64,000 nt of DNA from Antedon mediterranea (GCF_964355755.1 NC_092680.1:12007001-12071000); one strand, 5' to 3'; shown: positions 50,211 to 62,559, counted from the stretch's first letter. The notes: generated by a model from the sequence alone, not told the origin. Numbers and translations are program-made.

Positions 50211-51783
50211 TGCTCAAAATGGTCTAAAACGGTATCTAATGCGATTTGAAGCTATTCTGTACACTTTGAAGTTTTTTGTGAAAAAGTTTTCTCGAAATGC
50301 TCAAAATGGTCTAAAACGTTTTTATATACCATAATTATTAAGCTATTTTGTGCACTTTGATGTTTTTTGTGAAAAGTTTTATCGAAATGCTCAAAATGGT
50401 CTGAAACGGTTTCTATTGTGATTTTAAGCACTTTGATGATTTTGTGTAACCAAGTTTCATCGAAATGTTCAAAATGGTCTAAAACGTCTCCAAATGCGAT
50501 TTGAAGCTATTCTAAGTACTTTTGTGTTTTTATGTTAACAAGTTTTTTCGAAAATCACGAAATGGTCTAAAATGTCTCCAAATGCGATTTGAAGATATTC
50601 TGAGCACTTTGGTGTTTTTATGTTAAAAAGTTTTGTCGAAATGCTCAAAATGGTCTAAAACGTTTTTAAATACGATATTAAGCTATTTTGTGATCTTTGA
50701 TGTTTTTGTGTGAAAAGTTTTATCGAAATGCTCAAAATGGTCTAAAACGGTTTCTATTGTGATTTTAAGCACTTTGATGATTTTGTGTAACCAAGTTTCA
50801 TCGAAATGTACAAAATGGTCTAAAACGTCTTCAAATGCGATTTGAAGCTATTCTAAGTACTTTTGTGTTTTTATGTTAACAAGTTTTTTCGAAAATCACA
50901 AAATGGTCTAAAACGTCTTCAAATGCGATTTGAAGCTATTTTGTACACTTTGATGTTTTGTGTGAAAAAGTTTTGTCAAAATGCTCAAAATGGTCTAAAA
51001 CGTTTTTAAAACGATATTAAGCTATTTTGTGCTCTTTGATGTTTTTGTGTAACCAAGTTTTTTCAAAAATCACAAAATGGTCTAAAACGTCCCCAAATGC
51101 GATTTGAAGCTTTTCTAAGCACTTTTGTGTTTTTATGTTAACAAGTTTTTTCGAAAATCACAAAATGGTCTAAAACGTCTCCAAATGCGATTTGAAGATA
51201 TTCTGAGCACTTTGGTGTTTTTATGTTAAAAAGTTTTTTCGAAAATCACAAAAATAATAGTCTAAAACGTCTCCAAATGCGATTTGAAGCTATTCTGTAC
51301 ACTTTGATGTTTTGTGTGAAAAAGTTTTGTCGAAATGCTCAAAATGGTCTAAAACGTTTTTAAAACGATATTAAGCTATTTTGTGCTCTTTGATGTTTTT
51401 GTGTAACCAAGTTTCATCGAAAATCACAAAATGGTCTAAAACGTCTCCAAATGCGATTTGAAGCTTTTCTAAGCACTTTGGTGTTTTTATGTTAACAAGT
51501 TTTTTCGAAAATCACGAAATGGTCTAAAATGTCTCCAAATGCGATTTGAAGATATTCTGAGCACTTTGGTGTTTTTATGTTAAAAAGTCTTTTCGAAAAT
51601 CACAAAATGGTCTAAAACGTCTCCAAATGCGATTTGAAGCTTTGATGTTTTGTGTGAAAAAGTTTTGTCGATATGCTCAAAATGGTCTAAAACGTTTTTA
51701 AATACGATATTAAGCTGTTTTGTGCACTTTAATGATTTGTGTGAAAAGTTTCAACGAAATGCTCAAAATGGTCTAAAAAGGTT

Positions 51784-53600
51784 TCTAATGTGATTTTAAG
51801 CACTTTGATGTTTTTGTGTAACCAAGTTTTTTCGAAAATCACAAAATGGTCTAAAACGTCTCCAAATGCGATTTGAAGCTTTTCTAAGCACTTTGGTGTT
51901 TTTATGTTAACAAGTTTTTTCGAAAATCACAAAATGGTCTAAAACGTCTCCAAATGCGATTTGAGGATATTCTGAGCACTTTGGTGTTTTTATGTTAAAA
52001 AGTTTTTTCGAAAATCACAAAATGGTCTAAAACGTCTCCAAATGCGATTTGAAGCTATTCTGTAGACTTTGATGTTTTGTGTGAAAAAGTTTTGTCGAAA
52101 TGCTCAAAATGGTCTAAAACGTTTTTAAAACGATATTAAGCTATTTTGTGCTCTTTGATGTTTTTGTGTAACCAAGTTTCATCGAAAATCACAAAATGGT
52201 CTAAAACGTCTCCAAATGCGATTTGAAGCTTTTCTAAGCACTTTGGTGTTTTTATGTTAACAAGTTTTTTCGAAAATCACGAAATGGTCTAAAATGTCTC
52301 CAAATGCGATTTGAAGATATTCTGAGCACTTTGGTGTTTTTATGTTAAAAAGTTTTTTCGAAAATCACAAAATGGTCTAAAACGTCTCCAAATGCGATTT
52401 GAAGCTCTTCTGTACACTTTGATGTTTTGTGTGAAAAAGTTTTGTCGAAATGCTCAAAATGGTCTAAAACGTTTTTAAATACGATATTAAGCTGTTTTGT
52501 GCAGTTTGATGATTTGTGTGAAAAGTTTTAACGAAATGCTCAAAATGGTCTAAAAAGGTTTCTAATGCGATTTGAAGCTATTCTGTACACTTTGAAGTTT
52601 TTTGTGAAAAAGTTTTCTCGAAATGCTCAAAATGGTCTAAAACGTTTTTATATACCATATTAAGCTATTTTGTGCACTTTGATGTTTTTTGTGAAAAGTT
52701 TTATCGAAATGCTCAAAATGATCTGAAACGGTTTCTATTGTGATTTTAAGCACTTTGATGATTTTGTGTAACCAAGTTTCATCGAAATGTACAAAATGGT
52801 CTAAAACGTCTCCAAATGCGATTTGAAGCTATTCTAAGTACTTTCGTGTTTTTATGTTAACAAGTTTTTTCGAAAATCACGAAATGGTCTAAAACGTCTC
52901 CAAATGCGATTTGAAGATATTCTGAGCACTTTGGTGTTTTTATGTTAAAAAGTTTTGTCGAAATGCTCAAAATGGTCTAAAACGTTTTTAAATACGATAT
53001 TAAGCTATTTTGTGATCTTTGATGTTTTTATGTGAAAAGTTTTATCGAAATGCTCAAAATGGTCTGAAACGGTTTCTAATGCGATTTGAAGCTATTCTGT
53101 ACACTTTGAAGTTTTTTGTGAAAGAGTTTTCTCGAAATGCTCAAAATGGTCTAAAACGTTTTTATATACCATATTAAGCTATTTTGTGCACTTTGATGTT
53201 TTTTGTGAAAAGTTTTATCGAAATGCTCAAAATGGTCTAAAACGGTTTCTATTGTGATTTTAAGCACTTTGATGATTTTGTGTAACCAAGTTTCATCGAA
53301 ATGTACAAAATGGTCTAAAACGTCTCCAAATGCGATTTGAAGCTATTCTAAGTACTTTTGTGTTTTTATGTTAAATAGTTTTTTCGAAAATCACAAAATG
53401 GTCTAAAACGTCTTCAAATGCGATTTGAAGCTATTCTGTACATTTTGATGTTTTGTGTGAAAAAGTTTTGTCGAAATGCTCAAAATTGTCTAAAACGTTT
53501 TTAAATACGATATTAAGCTATTTTGTGATCTTTGATGTTTTTGTGTGAAAAGTTTTATCGAAATGCTCAAAATGGTCTAAAACGGTTTCTAATGCGATTT
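51784..53600 (+). repeat. Satellite A, super-unit-like stretch
   Basis: A/F/B/C' monomers are followed by the gcagtttgat marker at 52501, then H, G, D, E and F monomers in the same order as after the markers at 1912, 4995, 8361 and 12939. Private changes include ggtctaaaaaggtttcta (about 51776 and 52553) and gttaaatagtttt near 53371. I did not trace an exact offset. Confidence 0.65.
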
Positions 53601-56600
53601 GAAGCTATTCTGTACACTTTGAAGTTTTGTGTGAAAAAGTTTTCTCGAAATGCTCAAAATGGTCTAAAACGTTTTTATATACCATATTAAGCTATTTTGT
53701 GCACTTTGATGTTTTTTGTGAAAAGTTTTATCGAAATGCTCAAAATGGTCTAAAACGGTTTCTATTGTGATTTTAAGCACTTTGATGATTTTGTGTAACC
53801 AAGTTTCATCGAAATGTACAAAATGGTCTAAAACGTCTCCAAATGCGATTTGAAGCTATTCTAAGTACTTTTGTGTTTTTATGTTAACAAGTTTTTTCGA
53901 AAATCACAAAATGGTCTAAAACGTCTTCAAATGCGATTTGAAGCTATTCTGTACACTTTGATGTTTTGTGTGAAAAAGTTTTGTCGAAATGCTCAAAATG
54001 GTCTAAAACGTTTTTAAATACGATATTAAGCTATTTTGTGATCTTTGATGTTTTTGTGTGAAAAGTTTTACCAAAATGCTCAAAATGGTCTGAAACGGTT
54101 TCTAATGCGATTTGAAGCTATTCTGTACACTTTGAAATTTTGTGTGAAAAAGTTTTCTCGAAATGCTCAAAATGGTCTAAAACGTTTTTATATACCATAT
54201 TAAGCTATTCTGTACACTTTGATGTTTTGTGTGAAAAAGTTTTGTCAAAATGCTCAAAATGGTCTAAAACGTTTTTAAAACGATATTAAGCTATTTTGTG
54301 CTCTTTGATGATTTTGTGTAACCAAGTTTCATCGAAATGTACAAAATGGTCTAAAACGTCTCCAAATGCGATTTGAAGCTATTCTAAGTACTTTTGTGTT
54401 TTTATGTTAACAAGTTTTTTCGAAAATCACAAAATGGTCTAAAACGTCTTCAAATGCGATTTGAAGCTATTCTGTACACTTTGATGTTTTGTGTGAAAAA
54501 GTTTTGTCGAAATGCTCAAAATGGTCTAAAACGTTTTTAAATACGATATTAAGCTATTTTGTGATCTTTGATGTTTTTGTGTGAAAAGTTTTATCGAAAT
54601 GCTCAAAATGGTCTGAAACGGTTTCTAATGCGATTTGAAGCTATTCTGTACACTTTGAAGTTTTTTGTGAAAAAGTTTTCTCGAAATGCTCAAAATGGTC
54701 TAAAACGTTTTTATATACCATATTAAGCTATTTTGTGCACTTTGATGTTTTTTGTGAAAAGTTTTATCGAAATGCTCAAAATGGTCTAAAACGGTTTCTA
54801 TTGTGATTTTAAGCACTTTGATGATTTTGTGTAACCAAGTTTCATCGAAATGTACAAAATGGTCTAAAACGTCTCCAAATGCGATTTGAAGCTATTCTAA
54901 GTACTTTTGTGTTTTTATGTTAACAAGTTTTTTCGAAAATCACAAAATGGTCTAAAACGTCTTCAAATGCGATTTGAAGCTATTCTGTACACTTTGATGT
55001 TTTGTGTGAAAAAGTTTTGTCGAAATGCTCAAAATGGTCTAAAACGTTTTTAAATACGATATTAAGCTATTTTGTGATCTTTGATGTTTTTGTGTGAAAA
55101 GTTTTATCGAAATGCTCAAAATGGTCTGAAACGGTTTCTATTGTGATTTTAAGCACTTTGATGATTTTGTGTAACCAAGTTTCATCGAAATGTACAAAAT
55201 GGTCTAAAACGTCTCCAAATGCGATTTGAAGCTATTCTAAGTACTTTTGTGTTTTTATGTTAACAAGTTTTTTCGAAAATCACAAAATGGTCTAAAACGT
55301 CTTCAAATGCGATTTGAAGCTATTCTGTACACTTTGATGTTTTGTGTGAAAAAGTTTTGTCGAAATTCTCAAAATGGTCTAAAACGTTTTTAAATACGAT
55401 ATTAAGCTATTTTGTGCTCTTTGATGTTTTTGTGTAACCAAGTTTCATCGAAAATCACAAAATGGTCTAAAACGTCTTCAAATGCGATTTGAAGCTATTC
55501 TGTACACTTTGATGTTTTGTGTGAAAAAGTTTTGTCAAAATGCTCAAAATGGTCTAAAACGTTTTTAAAACGATATTAAGCTATTTTGTGCTCTTTGATG
55601 TTTTTGTGTAACCAAGTTTCATCGAAAATCACAAAATGGTCTAAAACGTCTCCAAATGCGATTTGAAGCTTTTCTAAGCACTTTGGTGTTTTTATGTTAA
55701 CAAGTTTTTTCGAAAATCATGAAATGGTCTAAAATGTCTCCAAATACGATTTGAAGATATTCTGAGCACTTTGATGTTTTTGTGTGAAAAGTTTTATCGA
55801 AATGCTCAAAATGGTCTAAAACGGTTTCTAATGCGATTTGAAGCTATTCTGTACACTTTGAAGTTTTTTGTGAAAAAGTTTTCTCGAAATGCTCAAAATG
55901 GTCTAAAACGTTTTTATATACCATATTAAGCTATTTTGTGCACTTTTATGTTTTGTGTAAAAAAGTTTTGTCGAAATTCTCAAAAAGGTCTAAAACGTTT
56001 TTAAATACGATATTAAGCTGTTTTGTGCACTTTGATGATTTGTGTGAAAAGTTTTAACGAAATGCTCAAAATGGTCAAAAACGGTTTCTAATGTGATTTT
56101 AAGCACTTTGATGTTTTTGTGTAACCAAGTTTTTTAAAAAATCACAAAATGGTCTAAAACGTCTCCAAATGCGATTTGAAGCTTTTCTAAGCACTTTTGT
56201 GTTTTTATGTTAACAAGTTTTTTAAAAAATCACAAAATGGTCTAAAACGTCTCCAAATGCGATTTGAAGATATTCTGAGCACTTTGGTGTTTTTATGTTA
56301 AAAAGTTTTTTCGAAAATCACAAAATAGTCTAAAACGTCTCCAAATGCGATTTGAAGCTATTCTGTACACTTTGATGTTTTGTGTGAAAAAGTTTTGTCG
56401 AAATGCTCAAAATGGTCTAAAACGTTTTTAAAACGATATTAAGCTATTTTGTGCTCTTTGATGTTTTTGTGTAACCAAGTTTCATCGAAAATCACAAAAT
56501 GGTCTAAAACGTCTCAAAATGCGATTTGAAGCTTTTCTAAGCACTTTGGTGTTTTTATGTTAACAAGTTTTTTCGAAAATCACGAAATGGTCTAAAATGT

Positions 56601-57763
56601 CTCCAAATGCGATTTAAAGATATTCTGAGCACTTTGGTGTTTTTATGTTAAAAAGTTTTTTCGAAAATCACAAAATGGTCTAAAACGTCTCCAAATGCGA
56701 TTTGAAGCTCTTCTGTACACTTTGATGTTTTGTGTGAAAAAGTTTTGTCGAAATGCTCAAAATGGTCTAAAACGTTTTTAAATACGATATTAAGCTGTTT
56801 TGTGCACTTTGATGATTTGTGTGAAAAGTTTTAACGAAATGCTCAAAATGGTCTAAAACGGTTTCTAATGTGATTTTAAGCACTTTGATGTTTTTGTGTA
56901 ACCAAGTTTTTTCGAAAATCACAAAATAGTCTAAAACGTCTCCAAATGCGATTTGAAGCTTTTCTAAGCACTTTGGTGTTTTTATGTTAACAAGTTTTTT
57001 CGAAAATCACAAAATGGTCTAAAACGTCTCCAAATGCGATTTGAGGATATTCTGAGCACTTTGGTGTTTTTTTGTTAAAAAGTTTTTTCGAAAATCACAA
57101 AATGGTCTAAAACGTCTCCAAATGCGATTTGAAGCTATTCTGTACACTTTGATGTTTTGTGTGAAAAATTTTTGTCAAAATGCTCAAAATGGTCTAAAAC
57201 GTTTTTAAAACGATATTAAGCTATTTTGTGCTCTTTGATGATTTTGTGTAACCAAGTTTCATCGAAATGTACAAAATGGTCTAAAACGTCTCCAAATGCG
57301 ATTTGAAGCTATTCTAAGTACTTTTGTGTTTTTATGTTAACAAGTTTTTTCGAAAATCACAAAATGGTCTAAAACGTCTTCAAATGCGATTTGAAGCTAT
57401 TCTGTACACTTTTATGTTTTGTGTGAAAAAGTTTTGTCGAAATGCTCAAAATGGTCTAAAACGTTTTTAAATACGATATTAAGCTATTTTGCTATCTTTG
57501 ATGATTTGTGTGAAAAGTTTTAACGAAATGCTCAAAATGGTCAAAAACGGTTTCTAATGTGATTTTAAGCACTTTGATGTTTTTGTGTAACCAAGTTTTT
57601 TCAAAAATCACAAAATGGTCTAAAACGTCTCCAAATGCGATTTGAAGCTTTTCTAAGCACTTTGGTGTTTTTATGTTAACAAGTTTTTTCGAAAATCACA
57701 AAATGGTCTAAAACGTCTCCAAATGCGATTTGAAGCTCTTCTGTACACTTTGATGTTTTGTGT
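53601..57763 (+). repeat. Satellite A, mixed tetramer/hexamer and pentamer blocks
   Basis: 53.6-55.4 kb is mostly D-E-B-C and H-G units. 55.4-55.9 kb resembles 22.7-23.2 kb (gtcaaaa at 55534 and 22839). 56.0-57.1 kb is D'-A-F-B-C' material, including two monomers with ttttttaaaaaatcac near 56130 and 56220, where cg has been lost. No gene or foreign insertion is seen. Confidence 0.65.
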
Positions 57764-59696
57764 GAAAAAGTTTTGTCGAAATGCTCAAAATGGTCTAAAA
57801 CGTTTTTAAATACGATATTAAGCTATTTTGTGATCTTTGATGTTTTTGTGTGAAAAGTTTTATCGAAATGCTCAAAATGGTCTGAAACGGTTTCTAATGC
57901 GATTTGAAGCTATTCTGTACACTTTGAAGTTTTTTGTGAAAAAGTTTTCTCGAAATGCTCAAAATGGTCTAAAACGTTTTTATATACCATATTAAGCTAT
58001 TTTGTGCACTTTGATGTTTTTTGTGAAAAGTTTTATCGAAATGCTCAAAATGGTCTAAAACGGTTTCTATTGTGATTTTAAGCACTTTGATGATTTTGTG
58101 TAACCAAGTTTCATCGAAATGTACAAAATGGTCTAAAACGTCTCCAAATGCGATTTGAAGCTATTCTAAGTACTTTTGTGGTTTTATGTTAACAAGTTTT
58201 TTCGAAAATCACAAAATGGTCTAAAACGTCTTCAAATGCAATTTGAAGCTATTCTGTACACTTTGATGTTTTGTGTGAAAAAGTTTTGTCGAAATGCTCA
58301 AAATGGTCTAAAACGTTTTTAAATACGATATTAAGCTATTTTGTGATCTTTGATGTTTTTGTGTGAAAAGTTTTATCGAAATGCTCAAAATGGTCTAAAA
58401 CGGTTTCTATTGTGATTTTAAGCACTTTGATGATTTTGTGTAACCAAGTTTCATCGAAATGTACAAAATGGTCTAAAACGTCTCCAAATGCGATTTGAAG
58501 CTATTCTAAGTACTTTTGTGTTTTTATGTTAACAAGTTTTTTCGAAAATCACAAAATGGTCTAAAACGTCTTCAAATGCGATTTGAAGCTATTCTGTACA
58601 CTTTGATGTTTTGTGTGAAAAAGTTTTGCCAAAATGCTAAAAATGGTCTAAAACGTTTTTAAATCGATATTAAGCTATTTTGTGCTCTTTGATGTTTTTG
58701 TGTAACCAAGTTTCATCGAAAATCACAAAATGGTCTAAAACGTCTCCAAATGCGATTTGAAGCTTTTCTAAGCACTTTGGTGTTTTTATGTTAACAAGTT
58801 TTTTCGAAAAGCACAAAATGGTCTAAAACGTCTCCAAATGCGATTTGAAGCTCTTCTGTACACTTTGATGTTTTGTGTGAACAAGTTTTGTCGAAATTCT
58901 CAAAATGGTCTAAAACGTTTTTAAATACGATATTAAGCTGTTTTGTGCACTTTGATTATTTGTGTGAAAAGTTTTAACGAAATGCTCAAAAAGGTCAAAA
59001 ACGGTTTCTAATGTGATTTTAAGCACTTTGATGTTTTTGTGTAACCAAGTTTTTTCGAAAATCACAAAATGGTCTAAAACGTCTCCAAATGCGATTTGAA
59101 GCTTTTCTAAGCACTTTGGTGTTTTTATGTTAACAAGTTTTTTCGAAAATCACAAAATGGTCTAAAACGTCTCCAAATGCGATTTGAAGATATTCTGAGC
59201 CCTTTGGTGTTTTTATGTTAAAAAGTTTTTTCGAAAATCACAAAATAGTCTAAAACGTCTCCAAATGCGATTTGAAGCTATTCTGTACACTTTGATGTTT
59301 TGTGTGAAAAAGTTTTGTCGAAATGCTCAAAATGGTCTAAAACGTTTTTAAAACGATATTAAGCTATTTTGTGCTCTTTGATTTTTTTGTGTAACCAAGT
59401 TTCATCGAAAATCACAAAATGGTCTAAAACGTCTCCAAATGCGATTTGAAGCTTTTATAAGCACTTTGGTGTTTTTATGTTAACAAGTTTTTTCGAAAAT
59501 CACGAAATGGTCTAAAATGTCTCCAAATGCGATTTGAAGATATTCTGAGCACTTTGATGTTTTTGTGTGAAAAGTTTTATCGAAATGCTCAAAATGGTCT
59601 AAAACGGTTTCTAATGCGATTTGAAGCTATTCTGTACACTTTGAAGTTTTTTGTGAAAAAGTTTTCTCGAAACGCTCAAAATGGTCTAAAACGTTT
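57764..59696 (+). repeat. Distal copy of 5440-7372 (offset 52,324)
   Basis: This is the far partner of the 5.4-7.4 kb block, carrying the same tacttttgtgg, ctgagccctt and ttataagcac variants. Private differences include gttttgccaaaatgctaaaaatgg near 58627 and aaaaagcacaaaatgg-type changes near 58808, so the copy has aged since duplication. Confidence 0.8.
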
Positions 59697-60245
59697 TTAA
59701 ATACGATATTAAGCTGTTTTGTGCACTTTAATGATTTGTGTGAAAAGTTTTAACGAAATGCTCAAAATGGTCAAAAACGGTTTCTAATGTGATTTTAAGC
59801 ACTTTGATGTTTTTGTGTAACCAAGTTTTTTAAAAAATCACAAAATGGTCTAAAACGTCTCCAAATGCGATTTGAAGCTTTTCTAAGCACTTTGGTGTTT
59901 TTATGTTAACAAGTTTTTTCGAAAATCACAAAATGGTCTAAAACGTCTCCAAATGCGATTTGAAGCTCTTCTGTACACTTTGATGTTTTGTGTGAAAAAG
60001 TTTTGTCGAAATTCTCAAAATGGTCTAAAACGTTTTTAAATACGATATTAAGCTGTTTTGTGCTCTTTGATGTTTTTGTGTAACCAAGTTTCATCGAAAA
60101 TCACAAAATGGTCTAAAACGTCTTCAAATGCGATTTGAAGCTATTCTGTACACTTTGATGTTTTGTGTGAAAAAGTTCTGTCAAAATGCTCAAAATGGTC
60201 TAAAACGTTTTTAAAACGATATTAAGCTATTTTGAGGTCTTTGAT

Positions 60246-61291
60246 GTTTTTGTGTAACCAAGTTTCATCGAAAATCACAAAATGGTCTAAAACGTCTCCA
60301 AATGCGATTTGAAGCTTTTCTAAGCACTTTGGTGTTTTTATGTTAACAAGTTTTTTCGAAAATCACAAAATGGTCTAAAACGTCTCCAAATGCGATTTGA
60401 AGCTCTTCTGTACACTTTGATGTTTTGTGTGAAAAAGTTTTGTCGAAATTCTCAAAATGGTCTAAAACGTTTTTAAATACGATATTAAGCTGTTTTGTGC
60501 ACTTTTATTATTTGTGTGAAAAGTTTTAACGAAATGCTCAAAATGGTCAAAAACGGTTTCTAGTGTGATTTTAAGCACTTTGATGTTTTTGTGTAACCAA
60601 GTTTTTTCGAAAATCACAAAATGGTCTAAAACGTCTCCAAATGCGATTTGAAGCTTTTCTAAGCACTTTGGTGTTTTTATGTTAACAAGTTTTTTCGAAA
60701 ATCACAAAATGGTCTAAAACGTTTCCAAATGCGATTTAAAGATATTCTGAGCACTTTGGTGTTTTTATGTTAAAAAGTTTTTTCGAAAATCACAAAATAG
60801 TCTAAAACGTCTCCAAATGCGATTTGAAGCTATTCTGTACACTTTGATGTTTTGTGTGAAAAAGTTTTGTCGAAATGCTCAAAATGGTCTAAAACGTTTT
60901 TAAATACGATATTAAGCTATTTTGTGATCTTTGATGTTTTTGTGTGAAAAGTTTTATCGAAATGCTCAAAATGGTCTAAAACGGTTTCTAATGCGATTTG
61001 AAGCTATTCTGTACACTTTGAAGTTTTGTGTGAAAAAGTTTTCTCGAAATGCTCAAAATGGTCTAAAACGTTTTTATATACCATATTAAGCTATTTTGTG
61101 GACTTTGATGTTTTTTGTGAACAGTTTTATCGAAATGCTCAAAATGGTCTAAAACGGTTTCTATTGTGATTTTAAGCACTTTGATGATTTTGTGTAACCA
61201 AGTTTCATCGAAATGTACAAAATGGTCTAAAACGTCTCCAAATGCGATTTGAAGCTATTCTAAGCACTTTTGGGTTTTTATGTTAACAAGT
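60246..61291 (+). repeat. Distal copy of 36495-37540 (offset 23,751)
   Basis: Partner of the 36.5-37.5 kb block, marked by tgtggactttg at 61100. Variants increase towards its 3' end, for example gtttattaaaaaatcac near 61290. Confidence 0.6.
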
Positions 61292-62517
61292 TTATTAAAA
61301 AATCACAAAATGGTCTAAAACGTCTCCAAATGCGATTTGAAGCTATTCTGTACACTTTGATGTTTTGTGTGAAAAAGTTTTGTCGAAATGCTCAAAATGG
61401 TCTAAAACGTTTTTAAATACGATATTAAGCTATTTTGTGATCTTTGATGTTTTTGTGTGAAAAGTTTTATCGAAATGCTCAAAATGGTCTAAAACGGTTT
61501 CTAATGCGATTTGAAGCTATTCTTTACACTTTGAAGTTTTGTGTGAAAAAGTTTTCTCGAAATGCTCAAAATGGTCTAAAACGTTTTTATATACCATATT
61601 AAGCTATTTTGTTCACTTTGATGTTTTTTGTGAAAAGTTTTATCGAAATGCTCAAAATGGTCTAAAACGGTTTCTATTGTGATTTTAAGCACTTTGATGA
61701 TTTTGTGTAACCAAGTTTTATCAAAATGTACAAAATGGTCTAAAACGTCTCCAAATGCGATTTGAAGCTATTCTAAGTACTTTTGTGTTTTTATGTTAAC
61801 AAGTTTTTTCGAAAATCACAAAATGGTCTAAAACGTCTTCAAATGCGATTTGAAGCTATTCTGTACACTTTGATGTTTTGTGTGAAAAAGTTTTGTCGAA
61901 ATGCTCAAAATGGTCTAAAACGTTTTTAAATACGATATTAAGCTATTTTGTGATCTTTGATGTTTTTGTGTGAAAAGATTTATCGAAATGCTCAAAATGG
62001 TCTAAAACGGTTTCTAATGCGATTTGAAGCTATTCTGTACACTTTGAAGTTTTGTGTGAAAAAGTTTTATCGAAATACTCAAAATGGTCTAAAACGGTTT
62101 CTATTGTGATTTTAAGCACTTTGATGATTTTGTGTAACCAAGTTTCATCAAAATGTACAAAATGGTTTTAAAACGTCTCCAAATGCGATTTGAAGCTATT
62201 CTAAGTACTTTTGTGTTTTTATGTTAACAAGTTTTTTCGAAAATCACAAAATGGTCTAAAACGTCTCCAAATGCGATTTGAAGCTTTTTTGTACACTTTG
62301 ATGTTTTGTGTTAACAGGTTTTTTTTCGAAAATCACAAAATGGTCTTAAACGTTTTTAAATACGATATTAAGCTATTTTGTGCTCTTTGATGTTTTTGTG
62401 TGAAAAGTTTTATTGAAATGCTCAAAATGGTCTAAAACGGTTTATAATGTGATTTGAAGCTATTCTTAGCACTTTGGTGTTATTATGTTAACAAGTTTTT
62501 TCAAAAATCACAAAATG
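61292..62517 (+). repeat. Degenerating right end of the direct array
   Basis: Monomers are still satellite A but carry more private changes than those inside the array: catcaaaatgtac, aatggttttaaaacg (62166), a B/A hybrid at about 62270-62345 (gtacactttg then gtgttaacagg and a T-run of eight), ggtcttaaacg, gttttattgaaatg, ggtttataatgtg and gtgttattatg. This is the usual look of a satellite edge, where exchange no longer homogenises copies (inference). Confidence 0.75.
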
Positions 62518-62559
62518 GAAAAAACTTGTTAACATAAAAACACCAACGTGCTTAGAATA
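62461..62559. repeat. Palindrome at the first strand switch
   Basis: The left arm 62461-62502 (ending acaagttttttc) and right arm 62518-62559 (starting gaaaaaacttgtt) are reverse complements with 3 mismatches in 42 bp, around a 15-bp spacer (62503-62517). Weaker complementarity continues outward for at least another 20 bp per side, because both arms are satellite A. Such a structure could form a hairpin or cruciform. Confidence 0.85.

Larger units (their letters stand above)
45043..51783 (+). repeat. Large duplicated block, expanded version (partner 36170-40585)
   Basis: About 6.7 kb is colinear with 36170-40585 through a changing offset: 8873 bp up to about 46.5 kb, 9386 bp from about 47.0 kb, 11,448 bp after the internal 2063-bp duplication, 10,935 bp from about 50.75 kb, and 11,198 bp at the truncated monomer. 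The steps are +513, about +2062, -513 and +263 bp, each a whole number of monomers within hand precision. Confidence 0.85.
1..62517 (+). repeat. Satellite A tandem array (main array)
   Basis: The whole interval is head-to-tail copies of an AT-rich monomer (one 78-bp monomer counted by hand has 24 G+C, about 31%). Monomers are 78, 86, 87 or 88 bp and I found no unrelated insertion. Each ends with caaaatggtctaaaacg or a near copy and begins with gtctccaaatgcgattt, gtttttaaatacgatatt, gtttttatataccatatt or ggtttcta(a/t)tgtgatttt. The middle carries actttgatgttt or actttggtgttt, then a block containing tcgaaa. Monomer types recur in fixed orders, so this is a higher-order-repeat satellite. No transposon ends, poly-A tails or gene fragments interrupt it. 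A role in centromere or heterochromatin structure is typical of such arrays but is inferred here. The left end is open: the window starts inside the array. Confidence 0.97.

Noticed and set aside
141-62500. CENP-B-box-like match in ttcgaaaatcacgaaatgg
   Set aside because: Against the core TTCG....A..CGGG it has the TTCG and the CG, but lacks the central A and the final GG. With AT-rich repeats this is close to chance, and the species is unknown.
1-62517. CRISPR array (regular repeats)
   Set aside because: The intervals between conserved words are themselves repeats, not unique spacers. Units are 78-88 bp, and no cas genes or leader are present.
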